Program-made: the position numbers and the translations under genes
Notes under the pieces: model-generated
Databases searched by the model: none
The model's input: only the letters and a program-made list of their open reading frames with translations
What the model was told of the DNA's origin: nothing
In this document: positions 44,459 through 55,525 of the stretch, one piece after another
Layout: each line of letters opens with the position of its first letter
Numbering within the stretch: position 1 is the stretch's first letter
Source of the DNA: an uncultured Clostridia bacterium
GTDB lineage: Bacteria; Bacillota; Clostridia; UMGS1883
Direction of reading: 5' to 3'
Assembly: GCA_947629005.1 (NCBI GenBank)
Contig: CANRCD010000009.1
Location: forward strand, 1-64,000
DNA: 64,000 bases

Positions 44459-46540
44459 ATGAAAAAATTTTTTTCGGCTCTATACGGCTTTATTGAAAAG
44501 CATTCCATAATATTCTGCATATTCCTCGGCATTGTCGAGAATTTCGTCATCGAGGCCCTCAGCCGCCGAAGCGTGGCGCAGGCCTTTGAGCACCTTGTTA
44601 CCAGCCCGACGGTGTTCTTTTACAATGCTCTTATCATAATTTTTACGCTGTCGCTCTGTCTGCTTTTCAGGCGGAGGGTTTTCGGCATAGTGCTGTTTTC
44701 GCTGCCGTGGCTGGTCTGCGGCCTTATCAACAACGCTGTGCTAAGCTACAGGGTGACGCCCCTCGGCGCGGTGGACTTTCAGGTCGTTAAGCTGAGCCTT
44801 ATTCTGGTTTACCTCACCAAGGCCCAGCGCATAATGCTCTACGTCGCGGCGGGTCTTTTGGTGCTGCTGGTGGCCGTGCTTTGGATAGTGGGGCCCAAGA
44901 TAAGCGGCAGGCTCAATTTCGGCCGCAGTGTGGCGACGATCGTCGGACTGCTGGCCGCGGTTTTGGTGGCGACGAACATCGGCCTCAACTTCCATACCCT
45001 GAGCAACCGCTTTGGAGACCTGGTGGGCGCGTATAAGAACTACGGCTTTGCCTACTGTTTCAGCTCCAGCGTGCTGGATACCGGCATTGACAAGCCGTCC
45101 GGATACAGCGAGGAAAAGGTCCGCGCGGTTACCGACGCTCTGCCGCCCGTAACTGTGCCCGAAGAGGGCGCCGTGCAGCCAAATATCATAATGGTTCAGC
45201 TCGAGTCCTTTTTTGACCCAAATCTGATTAACGGCGCGGTTTACAGCGAAAATCCGGTGCCTGTGTTCACGTGGCTGAAGGAGAGCTTCACCTCGGGCGA
45301 GCTGCACATGCCGTCCTACGGCGGGGGCACCGCAAACTCGGAGTTCGAGGTGCTGACAGGTATGTCTATGGAGCCGTTCGGCTCCGGCGAGTACCCGTAC
45401 AAGACAATAATGCTTGAGGTGCCCTGCGAAAGCATAGCCTTCAACCTAAAGGAGCGCGGCTACGGCTGTCACGCCATACACGACCACACCGGAAACTTCT
45501 ACGACCGCGACAAGGTCTATCCCCACTTGGGCTTCGACAGCTTTCAGTCCATTGAATACATGGACAACATTGAACGCACGGCCTTTAACTGGTGCAAGGA
45601 CAAAATCCTCACCGGCGAGATCCTTAAGGCCATAGATACCGACACCGAGCACCAGAGCAAGTTTGTGTGGGCGGTTTCGGTGCAGGGGCACGGCAAGTAC
45701 CCGGAGGAGCCCTTGGCGGACATAGAACTGCCCATACACATGGAACGCGGCGTCTTTACCGACGAGCGCACTAGCATGATAGAATACTACACTAATATGG
45801 TGAGCGAGATGGACGCCTTTGTGGGCGACCTTATATCCCAGCTTGAAGAGCGCGGCGAGCCCACGGTTCTGGTGCTTTACGGCGACCACCTGCCCAGTCT
45901 TGAATTCACAGACGACGAGGTGGCCCTCGGCGACGTTTACACCACCGAATACGTGATATGGGATAATATCGGTCTCGAAAAGCAGCCGCGCCTCAGAATG
46001 GAAGCGAATATGCTCAGCTCTTATGTTTGCGGGCTTTTAGGCATAAACAACGGCACCATAAACCGCTTTAACCAGACCTTTGGATCCGACCCTGATTACG
46101 AGCCCAAGCTGGAGCTTCTGATGTACGACGCGCTCTACGGCGAGCATTACGGCTGGCCGTCGCCGGACTATTACCGGCCCAGCGAGATGCGCATGGGCAC
46201 AATTCCCGTGACGCTGGATTACGTAACCGTCGTTGGCGACAACCTCTACGTCAACGGCAGCGGATTCACCGAAAAGAGCAAAATCTTCATTAACGGCGAC
46301 CAGAAAAAGAAGACCCAACGTCTAAGCCCTACCTGCGTTATGCTCACCGGCGCCGAGCTTGAGCCCGGAGACGTGATTTGCGTGGGGCAGGCTTCTAGCC
46401 GACGCGAGGTACTAAGCTATACCAACGAGGTCATCTATGACGGAACGCCCGAGGGCGAAACCTCTCCCGAGGACGGTATCACCTCCCTTCCCGACGGCAC
46501 GCAAATTCCCGTTGACGAGGCGGTCGGGGCGGAACAGTAG
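44459..46540 (+). CDS. LTA synthase family phosphoglycerol transferase (sulfatase fold)
   Basis: 693 residues. Five N-terminal helices (about 15-175), then an extracellular sulfatase domain with NIIMVQLESFFDP (metal E249), YGGGTANSEFEVLTG (nucleophile T291), VSVQGHG and VLYGDHLPSLEF (metal Asp/His). This is the LtaS/OpgB layout, which transfers glycerol-phosphate to build lipoteichoic acid or glycan decorations. A C-terminal region of about 130 residues (LDYVTVVGDNLYVNGSGFTE) is an Ig/IPT-like extra domain not found in LtaS itself. The ribosome site is weak. Confidence 0.9.
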   Translation: MKKFFSALYGFIEKHSIIFCIFLGIVENFVIEALSRRSVAQAFEHLVTSPTVFFYNALIIIFTLSLCLLFRRRVFGIVLFSLPWLVCGLINNAVLSYRVTPLGAVDFQVVKLSLILVYLTKAQRIMLYVAAGLLVLLVAVLWIVGPKISGRLNFGRSVATIVGLLAAVLVATNIGLNFHTLSNRFGDLVGAYKNYGFAYCFSSSVLDTGIDKPSGYSEEKVRAVTDALPPVTVPEEGAVQPNIIMVQLESFFDPNLINGAVYSENPVPVFTWLKESFTSGELHMPSYGGGTANSEFEVLTGMSMEPFGSGEYPYKTIMLEVPCESIAFNLKERGYGCHAIHDHTGNFYDRDKVYPHLGFDSFQSIEYMDNIERTAFNWCKDKILTGEILKAIDTDTEHQSKFVWAVSVQGHGKYPEEPLADIELPIHMERGVFTDERTSMIEYYTNMVSEMDAFVGDLISQLEERGEPTVLVLYGDHLPSLEFTDDEVALGDVYTTEYVIWDNIGLEKQPRLRMEANMLSSYVCGLLGINNGTINRFNQTFGSDPDYEPKLELLMYDALYGEHYGWPSPDYYRPSEMRMGTIPVTLDYVTVVGDNLYVNGSGFTEKSKIFINGDQKKKTQRLSPTCVMLTGAELEPGDVICVGQASSRREVLSYTNEVIYDGTPEGETSPEDGITSLPDGTQIPVDEAVGAEQ

Positions 46541-46562
46541 TTTGAATAATTTTGAATAATAA

Positions 46563-46593
46563 AAAAACGGACGCGCACTGCGCGTCCGTTTTT
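46563..46593. terminator. Bidirectional terminator between convergent genes
   Basis: 13-bp perfect stem AAAAACGGACGCG (46563..46575) / CGCGTCCGTTTTT (46581..46593), loop CACTG. It serves the sulfatase gene on + and kdgK on -. Confidence 0.92.
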
Positions 46594-46605
46594 CCACTTA
46601 AGGGG

Positions 46606-47631
46606 CTATCGCTGTACGCGTCCGCTGCCGTCGCCCTTCATCAAAGCTTTGACCTCGTCCAGCGTGACAAGGTTGAAATCGCCCTCGATGGTGTGCTTGA
46701 GGCACGAGGCCGCCACGGCGAATTCTATCGTATCCTGCATGGAATACCCGTTCATCAGAGCGTAGATTAGGCCGCCGCCGAAACTGTCTCCGCCGCCAAC
46801 GCGGTCGATGATAGTCATGTTGTACTTTTTGGACTTATAGAAGCTCTCGCCGTCGCAGAGCAGAGCGGCCCAGTTGTTTTCGCTGGCGCTGATGGACTCG
46901 CGCAGCGTTATGGCCACCTTCTTGAAGCCGAAGCGCTCTATAAGCTTTTTTGCGACCTCCTTATAGCCCTCGTCGCTGAGCTGGCCGCCGGTGATATTAG
47001 TTCCTGAGGCGGAAATGCCGAACACCTTTTCGGCGTCCTCCTCGTTGGCGATACACACGTCCACATACTGCATGAGGCTGCCCATGGTTTTGGCGGCCTC
47101 CTCGCTGGACCACAGCTTTTTACGGAAGTTAAGGTCGCACGAGACCTCGACTCCATTGGCCTTGGCCGCCTTTAGGGCCTCGAGAGTGATTTCGGCGGCG
47201 GCGGAGCTAAGAGCCGGAGTTATGCCTGTGAAGTGGAACCATCCTGCTCCGTCAAAAATAGCGTCCCAGTCAAAGTCGGAGGGAGAAGCCTCGGCGATAG
47301 CTGAGTGGGCCCTGTCGTAAACCACGTTCGAAGGACGTTGCGAGGCGCCCTTCTCCACATAGTATATGCCAAGGCGCTCGCCGCCGCGGGCAATGTGAGC
47401 CGTGCCCACATTGTGCTGGCGAAGCGAGGCAAGGCAGGCCTCGCCGATAGGATTTTTGGGCAGCTTGGTGACGAATTCGGCGTCCATGCCGTAATTGGCG
47501 AGCGAAACGGCCACGTTGGCCTCTCCGCCGCCGTAGGTGGCCTCAAGGCTCTGCGCCTGAATAAAGCGCTGGTGGCCAGGGGTTTGCAGGCGGAGCATTA
47601 TCTCACCGAAGGTAACGATTTTCTTTGCCAT
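46606..47631 (-). CDS. kdgK: 2-dehydro-3-deoxygluconokinase (KDG kinase)
   Basis: 341 residues. PfkB-family fold: N-terminal FGEIMLRLQTPGHQRF, the GGGEANVAVSLANYG substrate motif, and the catalytic RVGGGDSFGGGLIY (Asp base and anion hole). The FGEIMLRL...P start and length match clostridial KDG kinases, which phosphorylate 2-keto-3-deoxygluconate to KDPG in uronate and pectin breakdown. The upstream SDR and LUD genes support this. No KDPG aldolase is in the window. Confidence 0.88.
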   Translation of the reverse strand: MAKKIVTFGEIMLRLQTPGHQRFIQAQSLEATYGGGEANVAVSLANYGMDAEFVTKLPKNPIGEACLASLRQHNVGTAHIARGGERLGIYYVEKGASQRPSNVVYDRAHSAIAEASPSDFDWDAIFDGAGWFHFTGITPALSSAAAEITLEALKAAKANGVEVSCDLNFRKKLWSSEEAAKTMGSLMQYVDVCIANEEDAEKVFGISASGTNITGGQLSDEGYKEVAKKLIERFGFKKVAITLRESISASENNWAALLCDGESFYKSKKYNMTIIDRVGGGDSFGGGLIYALMNGYSMQDTIEFAVAASCLKHTIEGDFNLVTLDEVKALMKGDGSGRVQR

Positions 47632-47660
47632 AGTAAATTAGTCCTTTCTTTAACCCCGCA

Positions 47661-47690
47661 AAAGAGCGGCGCCGCGGAGCGCCGCTCTTT
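47661..47690. terminator. Hairpin between the LUD gene and kdgK
   Basis: AAAGAGCGGCG (47661..47671) / CGCCGCTCTTT (47680..47690). The T-run is better on the + strand (TTTTT). On the gene strand it may attenuate or process the mRNA. Confidence 0.6.
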
Positions 47691-47709
47691 TTACAGGTGT
47701 ATTGCTTTA

Positions 47710-48348
47710 TCAGAAGCCCAGCTCCTCGGCCACGACTATTACGGTGTAGCGGCCGGGATGCTTGCGTCCGTTATGTATGATGCTGGTGGCGTTGCACACG
47801 CTTTCGGGGTGGTCGCAGTCCACGCAGTAGCCTGTTTCCACGCAGGGGCAGTGGTGGCCGATGCGCTTGGCGTTCTGCGGGGCCACGCGGCGGATACGCT
47901 CGAAGGCGGCGTTCAGGTCGTCAACTATCTTGTTCGCGCCCACAACGATAATCACCTTTTCGGGGCCAAGGATTATCTGGCCCGCGCGGTTGCCGCTGGA
48001 ATCGGTGTTGACTATTTCGCCGTTCCTCGTTATGGCGTTGGAGCTTGTAACAAGGTAGTCCGCCAAAAACGACTGGCGGTATACCTGATAGGTCTCGGCG
48101 TAGCCGCTGGTGTTGAATCGCTCGTAGAACTTATACTTATCGCTGCGGAAAATGTCGATAAGCCCCATGTCGCCGATGGTGACGCTGCCGCCCACCGCTA
48201 TGGACGAGCCCTCGGGAATGAGGTCGAGCACCATCTGCTTGGCGTCGTCGGCGGTTTCGGCGTAAAGGGCGGTGTAGCCCTTGTCGTTAAGTATCTTCAC
48301 CGCGTCCTCGGCGGTTTTCTGCCAATACCATTTTTTAACCCAATTCAT
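47710..48348 (-). CDS. LUD domain protein (LutC-like, DUF162)
   Basis: 212 residues. Conserved segments: ADDAKQMVLDLIPEGSSIAV, GGSVTIGDMGLIDIFRS, SNAITRNGEIVNTDSSGNRA, ILGPEKVIIVVGANKIV and a Cys-bearing C-terminus (HHCPCVETGYCVDCDHPESV). Family members LutB/LutC take part in lactate oxidation, but stand-alone LUD proteins in Clostridia are of unknown role. Its place between an SDR and kdgK suggests a link to sugar-acid use. Confidence 0.9.
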   Translation of the reverse strand: MNWVKKWYWQKTAEDAVKILNDKGYTALYAETADDAKQMVLDLIPEGSSIAVGGSVTIGDMGLIDIFRSDKYKFYERFNTSGYAETYQVYRQSFLADYLVTSSNAITRNGEIVNTDSSGNRAGQIILGPEKVIIVVGANKIVDDLNAAFERIRRVAPQNAKRIGHHCPCVETGYCVDCDHPESVCNATSIIHNGRKHPGRYTVIVVAEELGF

Positions 48349-48396
48349 AATTGCCCTCCTTTTTAGTGGCCGTATCTCTATATATCCGCCCCGCGC

Positions 48397-49197
48397 TTAC
48401 GGCTGCTTGCCGATGTAGGCGAGGATTCCGCCGTCCACATAGAGTATGTGGCCGTTCACAAAATCCGACGCGTCGGAAGCGAGGAACACCGCCGGACCCA
48501 TGAGGTCCTCGGGAGAACCCCAGCGGGCCGCGGGAGTTTTGGAAACGATGAACTGGTCGAAGGGGTGGCGGCTGCCGTCAGCCTGACGCTCGCGCAGGGG
48601 AGCCGTCTGAGGAGTGGCTATGTAGCCTGGACCAATGCCGTTGCACTGAATGTTGTGCTCGCCGTACTCCGAGCATATATTCCTTGTGAGCATTTTAAGG
48701 CCGCCCTTGGCCGCGGCGTAGGCCGAAACCGTTTCGCGTCCAAGCTCGCTCATCATCGAGCATATATTGATTATCTTGCCATGCCCCTTCTTTATCATCG
48801 AGGGAATAACGGCCTTCGCAACGATGAAGGGGGCGTTGAGGTCAACGTCGATCACCTGACGGAACTCGTCGGCCGTCATTTCAAGCATGGGAATACGCTT
48901 GATAATACCGGCATTGTTGACAAGTATGTCAATAACGCCGACCTCGGCCTCAATTCTCTGAACCATGTCCTTGACCATATCCTCCTTGGTCACGTCGCAT
49001 ACGTAACCCTTGGCGTCAATTCCGTCAGCCGCGTATGAGGCGAGGCCCTTGTCCACAAATTCCTGCTTGATGTCGCAGAACACGATTTTCGCGCCTGCGG
49101 AAGCGTAGGCAGAGGCGATGGCGTAGCCAATGCCGTAAGAAGCGCCGGTGACGAGAGCGACCTTGCCCTCAAGGCTGAAATTCTTCAGAATGTCCAT
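48397..49197 (-). CDS. SDR oxidoreductase, gluconate 5-dehydrogenase / KduD-like
   Basis: 266 residues from ATG 49197 (AGGAG, 8 bp). Classical SDR: LVTGASYGIGYA nucleotide motif, CDV, LVNNAGIIKR, catalytic Ser in ICSMMS and YAAAKGG. The IQCNGIGPGYIATPQTAPLR and HILYVDGGILAYIGKQP segments are those of the gluconate 5-dehydrogenase group common in Bacteroides and Clostridia. Being first in an operon with KDG kinase, it more likely acts as a KduD-type reductase feeding KDG (inference). Confidence 0.88.
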   Translation of the reverse strand: MDILKNFSLEGKVALVTGASYGIGYAIASAYASAGAKIVFCDIKQEFVDKGLASYAADGIDAKGYVCDVTKEDMVKDMVQRIEAEVGVIDILVNNAGIIKRIPMLEMTADEFRQVIDVDLNAPFIVAKAVIPSMIKKGHGKIINICSMMSELGRETVSAYAAAKGGLKMLTRNICSEYGEHNIQCNGIGPGYIATPQTAPLRERQADGSRHPFDQFIVSKTPAARWGSPEDLMGPAVFLASDASDFVNGHILYVDGGILAYIGKQP

Positions 49198-49228
49198 AAA
49201 CACATCTCCTTATTTAGTATTTTTTATA

Positions 49229-49257
49229 ATTATATCACAAATTTTTCCTCAATGCAA
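49229..49257 (-). promoter_or_regulatory. Promoter of the SDR-LUD-kdgK operon
   Basis: Minus strand: TTGCAT (49252..49257), 17 bp, perfect TATAAT (49229..49234). It overlaps the 3' end of the DUF2752 gene. Confidence 0.8.
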
Positions 49258-49656
49258 GAGTAATTTGCGTACAATTCTCACAAAAACCGCTCCGCCGTAG
49301 AAATTCATCGGCGGGACGTCGGGGAACATAAGCGCGAGGCGAACCGCGTAAACCCCGAGAATAAGCGCGATAAGTCCCGCGAGAAGCGGCGCCGAGCTCC
49401 AAAAGCGGCGGCCGGCAGCCGTGTCCTTAAGCACGAACATCACGCACAGCGGCGGCACGATAAAGGCCAGCGGGTGCCAGCGCAGCGCGTCGGCAAAGTC
49501 CAGCCGCATTAGGGCGAGGCAGCCACGTGTCAGTCCGCAGCCGGGGCATGGCAAGCCGGTAAGCCTTTTTATCGGACAGCCTAAAAACAGCCCCCACGCG
49601 GCCAGCGCCGCCAAAAACACCAGCAGCGCCGCCGCGTTTTTCAGCGCGGCTCTCAC
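49249..49656 (-). CDS. DUF2752 membrane protein
   Basis: 135 residues with three helices. It carries the family signature GLPCPGCGLTRGCLALMRLD followed by DALRWHPLAF. Function unknown. The cysteine pair CPGC faces the membrane border. The ATG overlaps the stop of the cysteine-cluster gene by 4 bp, so it is cotranscribed with it and with metA. Confidence 0.9.
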   Translation of the reverse strand: MRAALKNAAALLVFLAALAAWGLFLGCPIKRLTGLPCPGCGLTRGCLALMRLDFADALRWHPLAFIVPPLCVMFVLKDTAAGRRFWSSAPLLAGLIALILGVYAVRLALMFPDVPPMNFYGGAVFVRIVRKLLLH

Positions 49657-50180
49657 AGCCTCAGCTCGTCGAACTGACGGCTGAGCTTTTCGATAAACAG
49701 ACGAGCCTGTTTATTTTTGAGCAGAATATTCGATGCGCGGCGCACTCCGTCCACAAAATCGGGTTCCAGATCCTCTACGGTCATAGCGCGGGCGAGCGGG
49801 CATATACCTTTGCCGCGGGGGTCGATAATAACGTCGCATGTCCCGTCCTCCCGAAGGTAGGGAGTAAGCGGGAAAATGCGGCAGGCCAGCGGACGGCGCT
49901 CCCGCTCGCAGCGGCCGTCGCAGGTGAGAAGATCGGCGTAACGGCCGTAGTCGTATTCAAAATCGGTATCGTAAAGCTTCATGTAACTTGGCAGGTCGCG
50001 CAGCATTACGTTTTCTTCGGGGAAAAGGTACATACCGGTTATCTCCTCCTCCACGCGGCAACAGGCCGCGCCGCAGAGCAGCCCGCAGTCCGCGCTTAGG
50101 GGCGTGGCGTCGCCAAGCGCGGCGTAGGCCAGCTCATATAGCCGCCTGTAGGAGAGCGGCAGCTTGACTGTTTTACTCAT
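49653..50180 (-). CDS. Cysteine-cluster (YkgJ-like) metal-binding protein
   Basis: 175 residues from ATG 50180, 8 bp after GGAGGTG. Cysteines: CGLLCGAACC near 32-41, CDGRCERERRPLACRIFPL and GICPLA. This layout resembles the YkgJ zinc- or iron-chelating domain, in which C...CC, C...C and CRxxP form the cluster site. The enzymatic role is unknown. It overlaps metA by 8 bp. Confidence 0.85.
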   Translation of the reverse strand: MSKTVKLPLSYRRLYELAYAALGDATPLSADCGLLCGAACCRVEEEITGMYLFPEENVMLRDLPSYMKLYDTDFEYDYGRYADLLTCDGRCERERRPLACRIFPLTPYLREDGTCDVIIDPRGKGICPLARAMTVEDLEPDFVDGVRRASNILLKNKQARLFIEKLSRQFDELRL

Positions 50181-51111
50181 CGGGACACACCTCCAGCCCC
50201 ACGCTCTCAATCGAGTAGGGCGTTGTCTGATAAACGAAGTAGTTGAGCCAGTTCGTGAACAGAAGATGGTTGTGGCTGCGCCACGTCATAACGGGCGGCA
50301 GAGAGGGGTCGTCGTCAGGATAGTAGTTCACAGGCAGGTCGATGTCGAGCCCCTTTTCTCTGTCGCGGCGGTACTCTCGGTCAAGGGTTTCGGCGTCGTA
50401 CTCACTGTGACCCGTCACAAAAACGCGCTTGTTGTCGCGGGATTTGGCTATGTAAACGCCTGCCTCGTCGCTGACGGCCACTATCTCGAGCTCCGGCACG
50501 GCTTCAATATCCTCGGCCCGAACCTCGGTGCGGCGGGAATGCGGCGCGAGGAAGTACTCGTCGAAGCCTCTCGTCAGGCGGCTGTGGCGGTTAAGCGTGC
50601 GGTGGCGGAAAACGCCGAACAGCTTTTTGTCGAGCAGCCTTTTCTGTATGCCGTAATGGTGGTAGAGCGCAGCCTGCGCCGCCCAGCATATATGCAGCGT
50701 GCTGGTGGCATGGGTGGTGGTCCAGTCCATGAGGGCCGTGAGCTCGTCCCAATAGTCCACCTCCTCGAAGGGGAGCAGTTCCACCGGCGCACCGGTAATA
50801 ATAACGCCGTCGTAGCGGTCGTCCCTGACCTCGGCGAAGGTCTTGTAAAAGGCGGCCAAATGCTCGGGCGGAGTGTGGCGCGACTCGTGGCTGTCCATGT
50901 GGACAAGCTCCGCGTCGATTTGCAGCGGGGTGTTGCTCAGCGCGCGCAGGAGTTGTGTCTCGGTATCTATTTTTGTGGGCATTATGTTTACTATGAGCAC
51001 CTTCAGCGGACGTATGTCCTGACTGAGAGCGCGCTTGTCGGTCATAACAAAGATGTTTTCGCCGTCGAGTATCCTCGCGGCGGGCAGGTCGTCGGGTATC
51101 TTAATGGGCAT
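50173..51111 (-). CDS. metA: Homoserine O-acetyltransferase (MetA family)
   Basis: 312 residues from ATG 51111. Catalyses the first committed step of methionine synthesis. MetA core: RPLKVLIVNIMPTKIDTETQ, the acyl-enzyme Cys C142 in LHICWAAQAALYHHYG, LFGVFRHR, VFVTGHSEYDAETL. Residue 111 is Glu (GAPVELLPFEEVDYW). In characterised MetA proteins Glu111 selects acetyl-CoA and Gly111 succinyl-CoA, so acetylation is predicted although the family name is succinyltransferase. No SAM riboswitch fits the short leader. Confidence 0.95.
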   Translation of the reverse strand: MPIKIPDDLPAARILDGENIFVMTDKRALSQDIRPLKVLIVNIMPTKIDTETQLLRALSNTPLQIDAELVHMDSHESRHTPPEHLAAFYKTFAEVRDDRYDGVIITGAPVELLPFEEVDYWDELTALMDWTTTHATSTLHICWAAQAALYHHYGIQKRLLDKKLFGVFRHRTLNRHSRLTRGFDEYFLAPHSRRTEVRAEDIEAVPELEIVAVSDEAGVYIAKSRDNKRVFVTGHSEYDAETLDREYRRDREKGLDIDLPVNYYPDDDPSLPPVMTWRSHNHLLFTNWLNYFVYQTTPYSIESVGLEVCPDE

Positions 51112-51142
51112 GAGGACGCTCCTTTCGGAAATTACTGCTATA

Positions 51143-51171
51143 ATTATAGCACGCTTTCGCCCTATATACAA
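51143..51171 (-). promoter_or_regulatory. Promoter of metA operon
   Basis: Minus strand: TTGTAT (51166..51171), 17 bp, perfect TATAAT (51143..51148), inside the palindrome GCTATAATTATAGC. Confidence 0.75.
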
Positions 51172-51175
51172 GTGC

Positions 51176-51204
51176 TTGACATAAATATTTTTTGGTGGTA
51201 AAAT
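51176..51204 (+). promoter_or_regulatory. Promoter of the glycoside-hydrolase-like gene
   Basis: Perfect TTGACA (51176..51181), 17 bp, TAAAAT (51199..51204). It is only 4 bp from the divergent metA -35 box, so both promoters compete for the same face. Confidence 0.8.
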
Positions 51205-51248
51205 TATTGGAGGAAATCTTAACCTATCCGTAAAAAGGAGTTCTTTTT

Positions 51249-52769
51249 ATGAAGCCTTTATTCTTCTGGCGCTGGGACGAGCCTCCATCCCTTCGTGAAA
51301 TTGACGCTCGCCTGCGTCTGCTGGCGGGGCGCGGGTTCGACATAGCCGTGGAACCGGAGGGCAGCTTTTTAACGCCCAAATTTTTTGAGGCTCTGCGCGG
51401 GGCCTGCCGCAGCGCGGGCCGCTATGGGGCGGAGCTTTATCTTTGCGACGACGGCTCCCCCTTTTCGGGCACGGGCGGCGGCGAGGTGACCTCCGCGCCG
51501 GAGCTCAGGGCGCGCCTGCTTATGCTGGTTCCCACGGAAAGTCTTGCCGAAGGCGAAAGGCCGCTTTATGAAAAGGACGGAAAAGCCGTGGTTATCCGCT
51601 CCGCGGGAGCAGGCGGACCCGCCGACGTCTTTAATCCACGGGCCGCGAGGGCTTTCACCGAATACGTATACCGCCGCATAGGGCGCGAGACGGCGCGGTT
51701 TTTGGGCTACGAGCTAAAGGGGCTCGTCACCCGTTCGCCCTTTGTGCGCGAAGCGGACGGCTGCCCCGCTCTGCCATGCTGCGAGGAACTGCTCAAGGCC
51801 GCCGAAAGCGAGGGTCTGACGCTAGAGGAGCTGTTTTTCGGCGGCGGCGCGGAGCGGTACATGGCTCTGGCGCGGGAGCTGGCCGCGGAAACCTTTTTGT
51901 CGGAGCTTAAGCGCTCCGCCGCGAACCTCGGCCTCAGACTTCTCGGCGAGATGTGGGGCGAAAAAATCTTCCGCGTTGACGCTCTCGAGGGGCCGAGCTT
52001 CTTTGTCGGGGCCATTCAGTCCCTGTGCCGCCGCCTCGGATACGGCCGTCCCTATGTGAGCGGCGACGTTTTCAGCGAGGAACGGCCCTGCGCCGTGGGC
52101 TACGGCCTTTGGGCCGACGCCGCGCGGACGCTGTGCGAGGCCGCCGAGGGTATGGAGCCTGCCGAGGGTATGGAGCCCGCCGAGGGCATGGAACCCGCCG
52201 AAAGCGGCGGCCTTGAGCTTCGCAGGCTGCGCCGCGAGGGGGCGGAGCTGTACCTGCTCACGAACGCCGCGAGCGAAGCCTTGAGCCTTGAGCTTACCTT
52301 GCCCGAGGGCCTTCCGGCCTATGCGCTCGACATTTACACCGGTGAGCTCGTCTATGCGGGCGAGGGCAGCCTTCGCGCCGACGTACCTGCCGGCGGAGCG
52401 GCGGCTCTGTTATGCTCCGCCGAATCCGAGACCGTGGCGGCGGGCGGCTTCCTGCCGGGCTGGGCCGTGCCTCTGCCGGAGGACGCGGAGCCGCTTCCCG
52501 CCGAGCCGTTTGAAGCGGACGGAGTGGCGAGCTCATACGAGGCGAGGCTGCCCGAGGGCGGCGGAGTCCTTGTGCTTGAAGGGGACTTCGCCTGTGCTGA
52601 GGTGCGGATTGGCCGTCGCCGCGAGACGCTTATCGCGCCGCCGTTCGCCCTTAAGCTGTATGCCGGCGACGCGGGCCGCGCCGCCGAAATAACGCTCTAT
52701 CCCGCCGAAAGCGGCGGCCGCGTCTCTCTCACGGCAGTGCGGACAACCGCGCCGAGGGAAATTTTATAA
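51249..52769 (+). CDS. Unrecognised protein, possible divergent glycoside-hydrolase TIM barrel
   Basis: 506 residues, no signal peptide, AAGGAG before the ATG. Residues about 10-80 (LREIDARLRLLAGRGFDIAV, FFEALRGACRSAGRYGAELY, LCDDGSPFSGTGGGEVT) recall the start of GH106-like barrels, where W-[IL]YDEDGWPSGxAGG is typical. Here the acidic residues are shifted, so activity is uncertain. Residues about 299-318 are three perfect EGMEPA repeats encoded by an 18-nt tandem repeat (52147..52202). The C-terminal 170 residues look beta-rich. It lies alone between metA and ppdK. Confidence 0.7.
   Translation: MKPLFFWRWDEPPSLREIDARLRLLAGRGFDIAVEPEGSFLTPKFFEALRGACRSAGRYGAELYLCDDGSPFSGTGGGEVTSAPELRARLLMLVPTESLAEGERPLYEKDGKAVVIRSAGAGGPADVFNPRAARAFTEYVYRRIGRETARFLGYELKGLVTRSPFVREADGCPALPCCEELLKAAESEGLTLEELFFGGGAERYMALARELAAETFLSELKRSAANLGLRLLGEMWGEKIFRVDALEGPSFFVGAIQSLCRRLGYGRPYVSGDVFSEERPCAVGYGLWADAARTLCEAAEGMEPAEGMEPAEGMEPAESGGLELRRLRREGAELYLLTNAASEALSLELTLPEGLPAYALDIYTGELVYAGEGSLRADVPAGGAAALLCSAESETVAAGGFLPGWAVPLPEDAEPLPAEPFEADGVASSYEARLPEGGGVLVLEGDFACAEVRIGRRRETLIAPPFALKLYAGDAGRAAEITLYPAESGGRVSLTAVRTTAPREIL
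52147..52202 (+). repeat. 18-nt tandem repeat inside the gene (x3)
   Basis: Three in-frame copies of GAGGGTATGGAGCCTGCC with minor variation, encoding EGMEPA three times. Copy number could vary by slippage. Confidence 0.85.
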
Positions 52770-52831
52770 AATTTGTGCAATATTTTTCAAAATTTTTTGA
52801 AAAAACACTGGAAATTTATGCTTGGATAGTA

Positions 52832-52837
52832 TATAAT
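52832..52837 (+). promoter_or_regulatory. -10 box of ppdK
   Basis: Perfect TATAAT (52832..52837). The hexamer 17 bp upstream, TGGAAA, is a poor -35, so an activator or an upstream AT-rich element may help. An AAGGAGG site follows before the ATG at 52870. Confidence 0.55.
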
Positions 52838-52869
52838 AGGTGTGAAACTATATAAGGAGGACGACCCCT

Positions 52870-55497
<2,628 letters not shown>

Positions 55498-55525
55498 TAA
55501 TTCCCCGAGAGCAAATGTCAAAACT

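Noticed and set aside
51112-51142. Possible SAM (S-box) riboswitch before metA
   Set aside because: The leader between promoter and ATG is only about 30 bp, too short for any SAM riboswitch, and no conserved stems are present.
52147-52202. Possible CRISPR-like repeats
   Set aside because: Repeats are contiguous without spacers and keep the reading frame. They encode EGMEPA three times.
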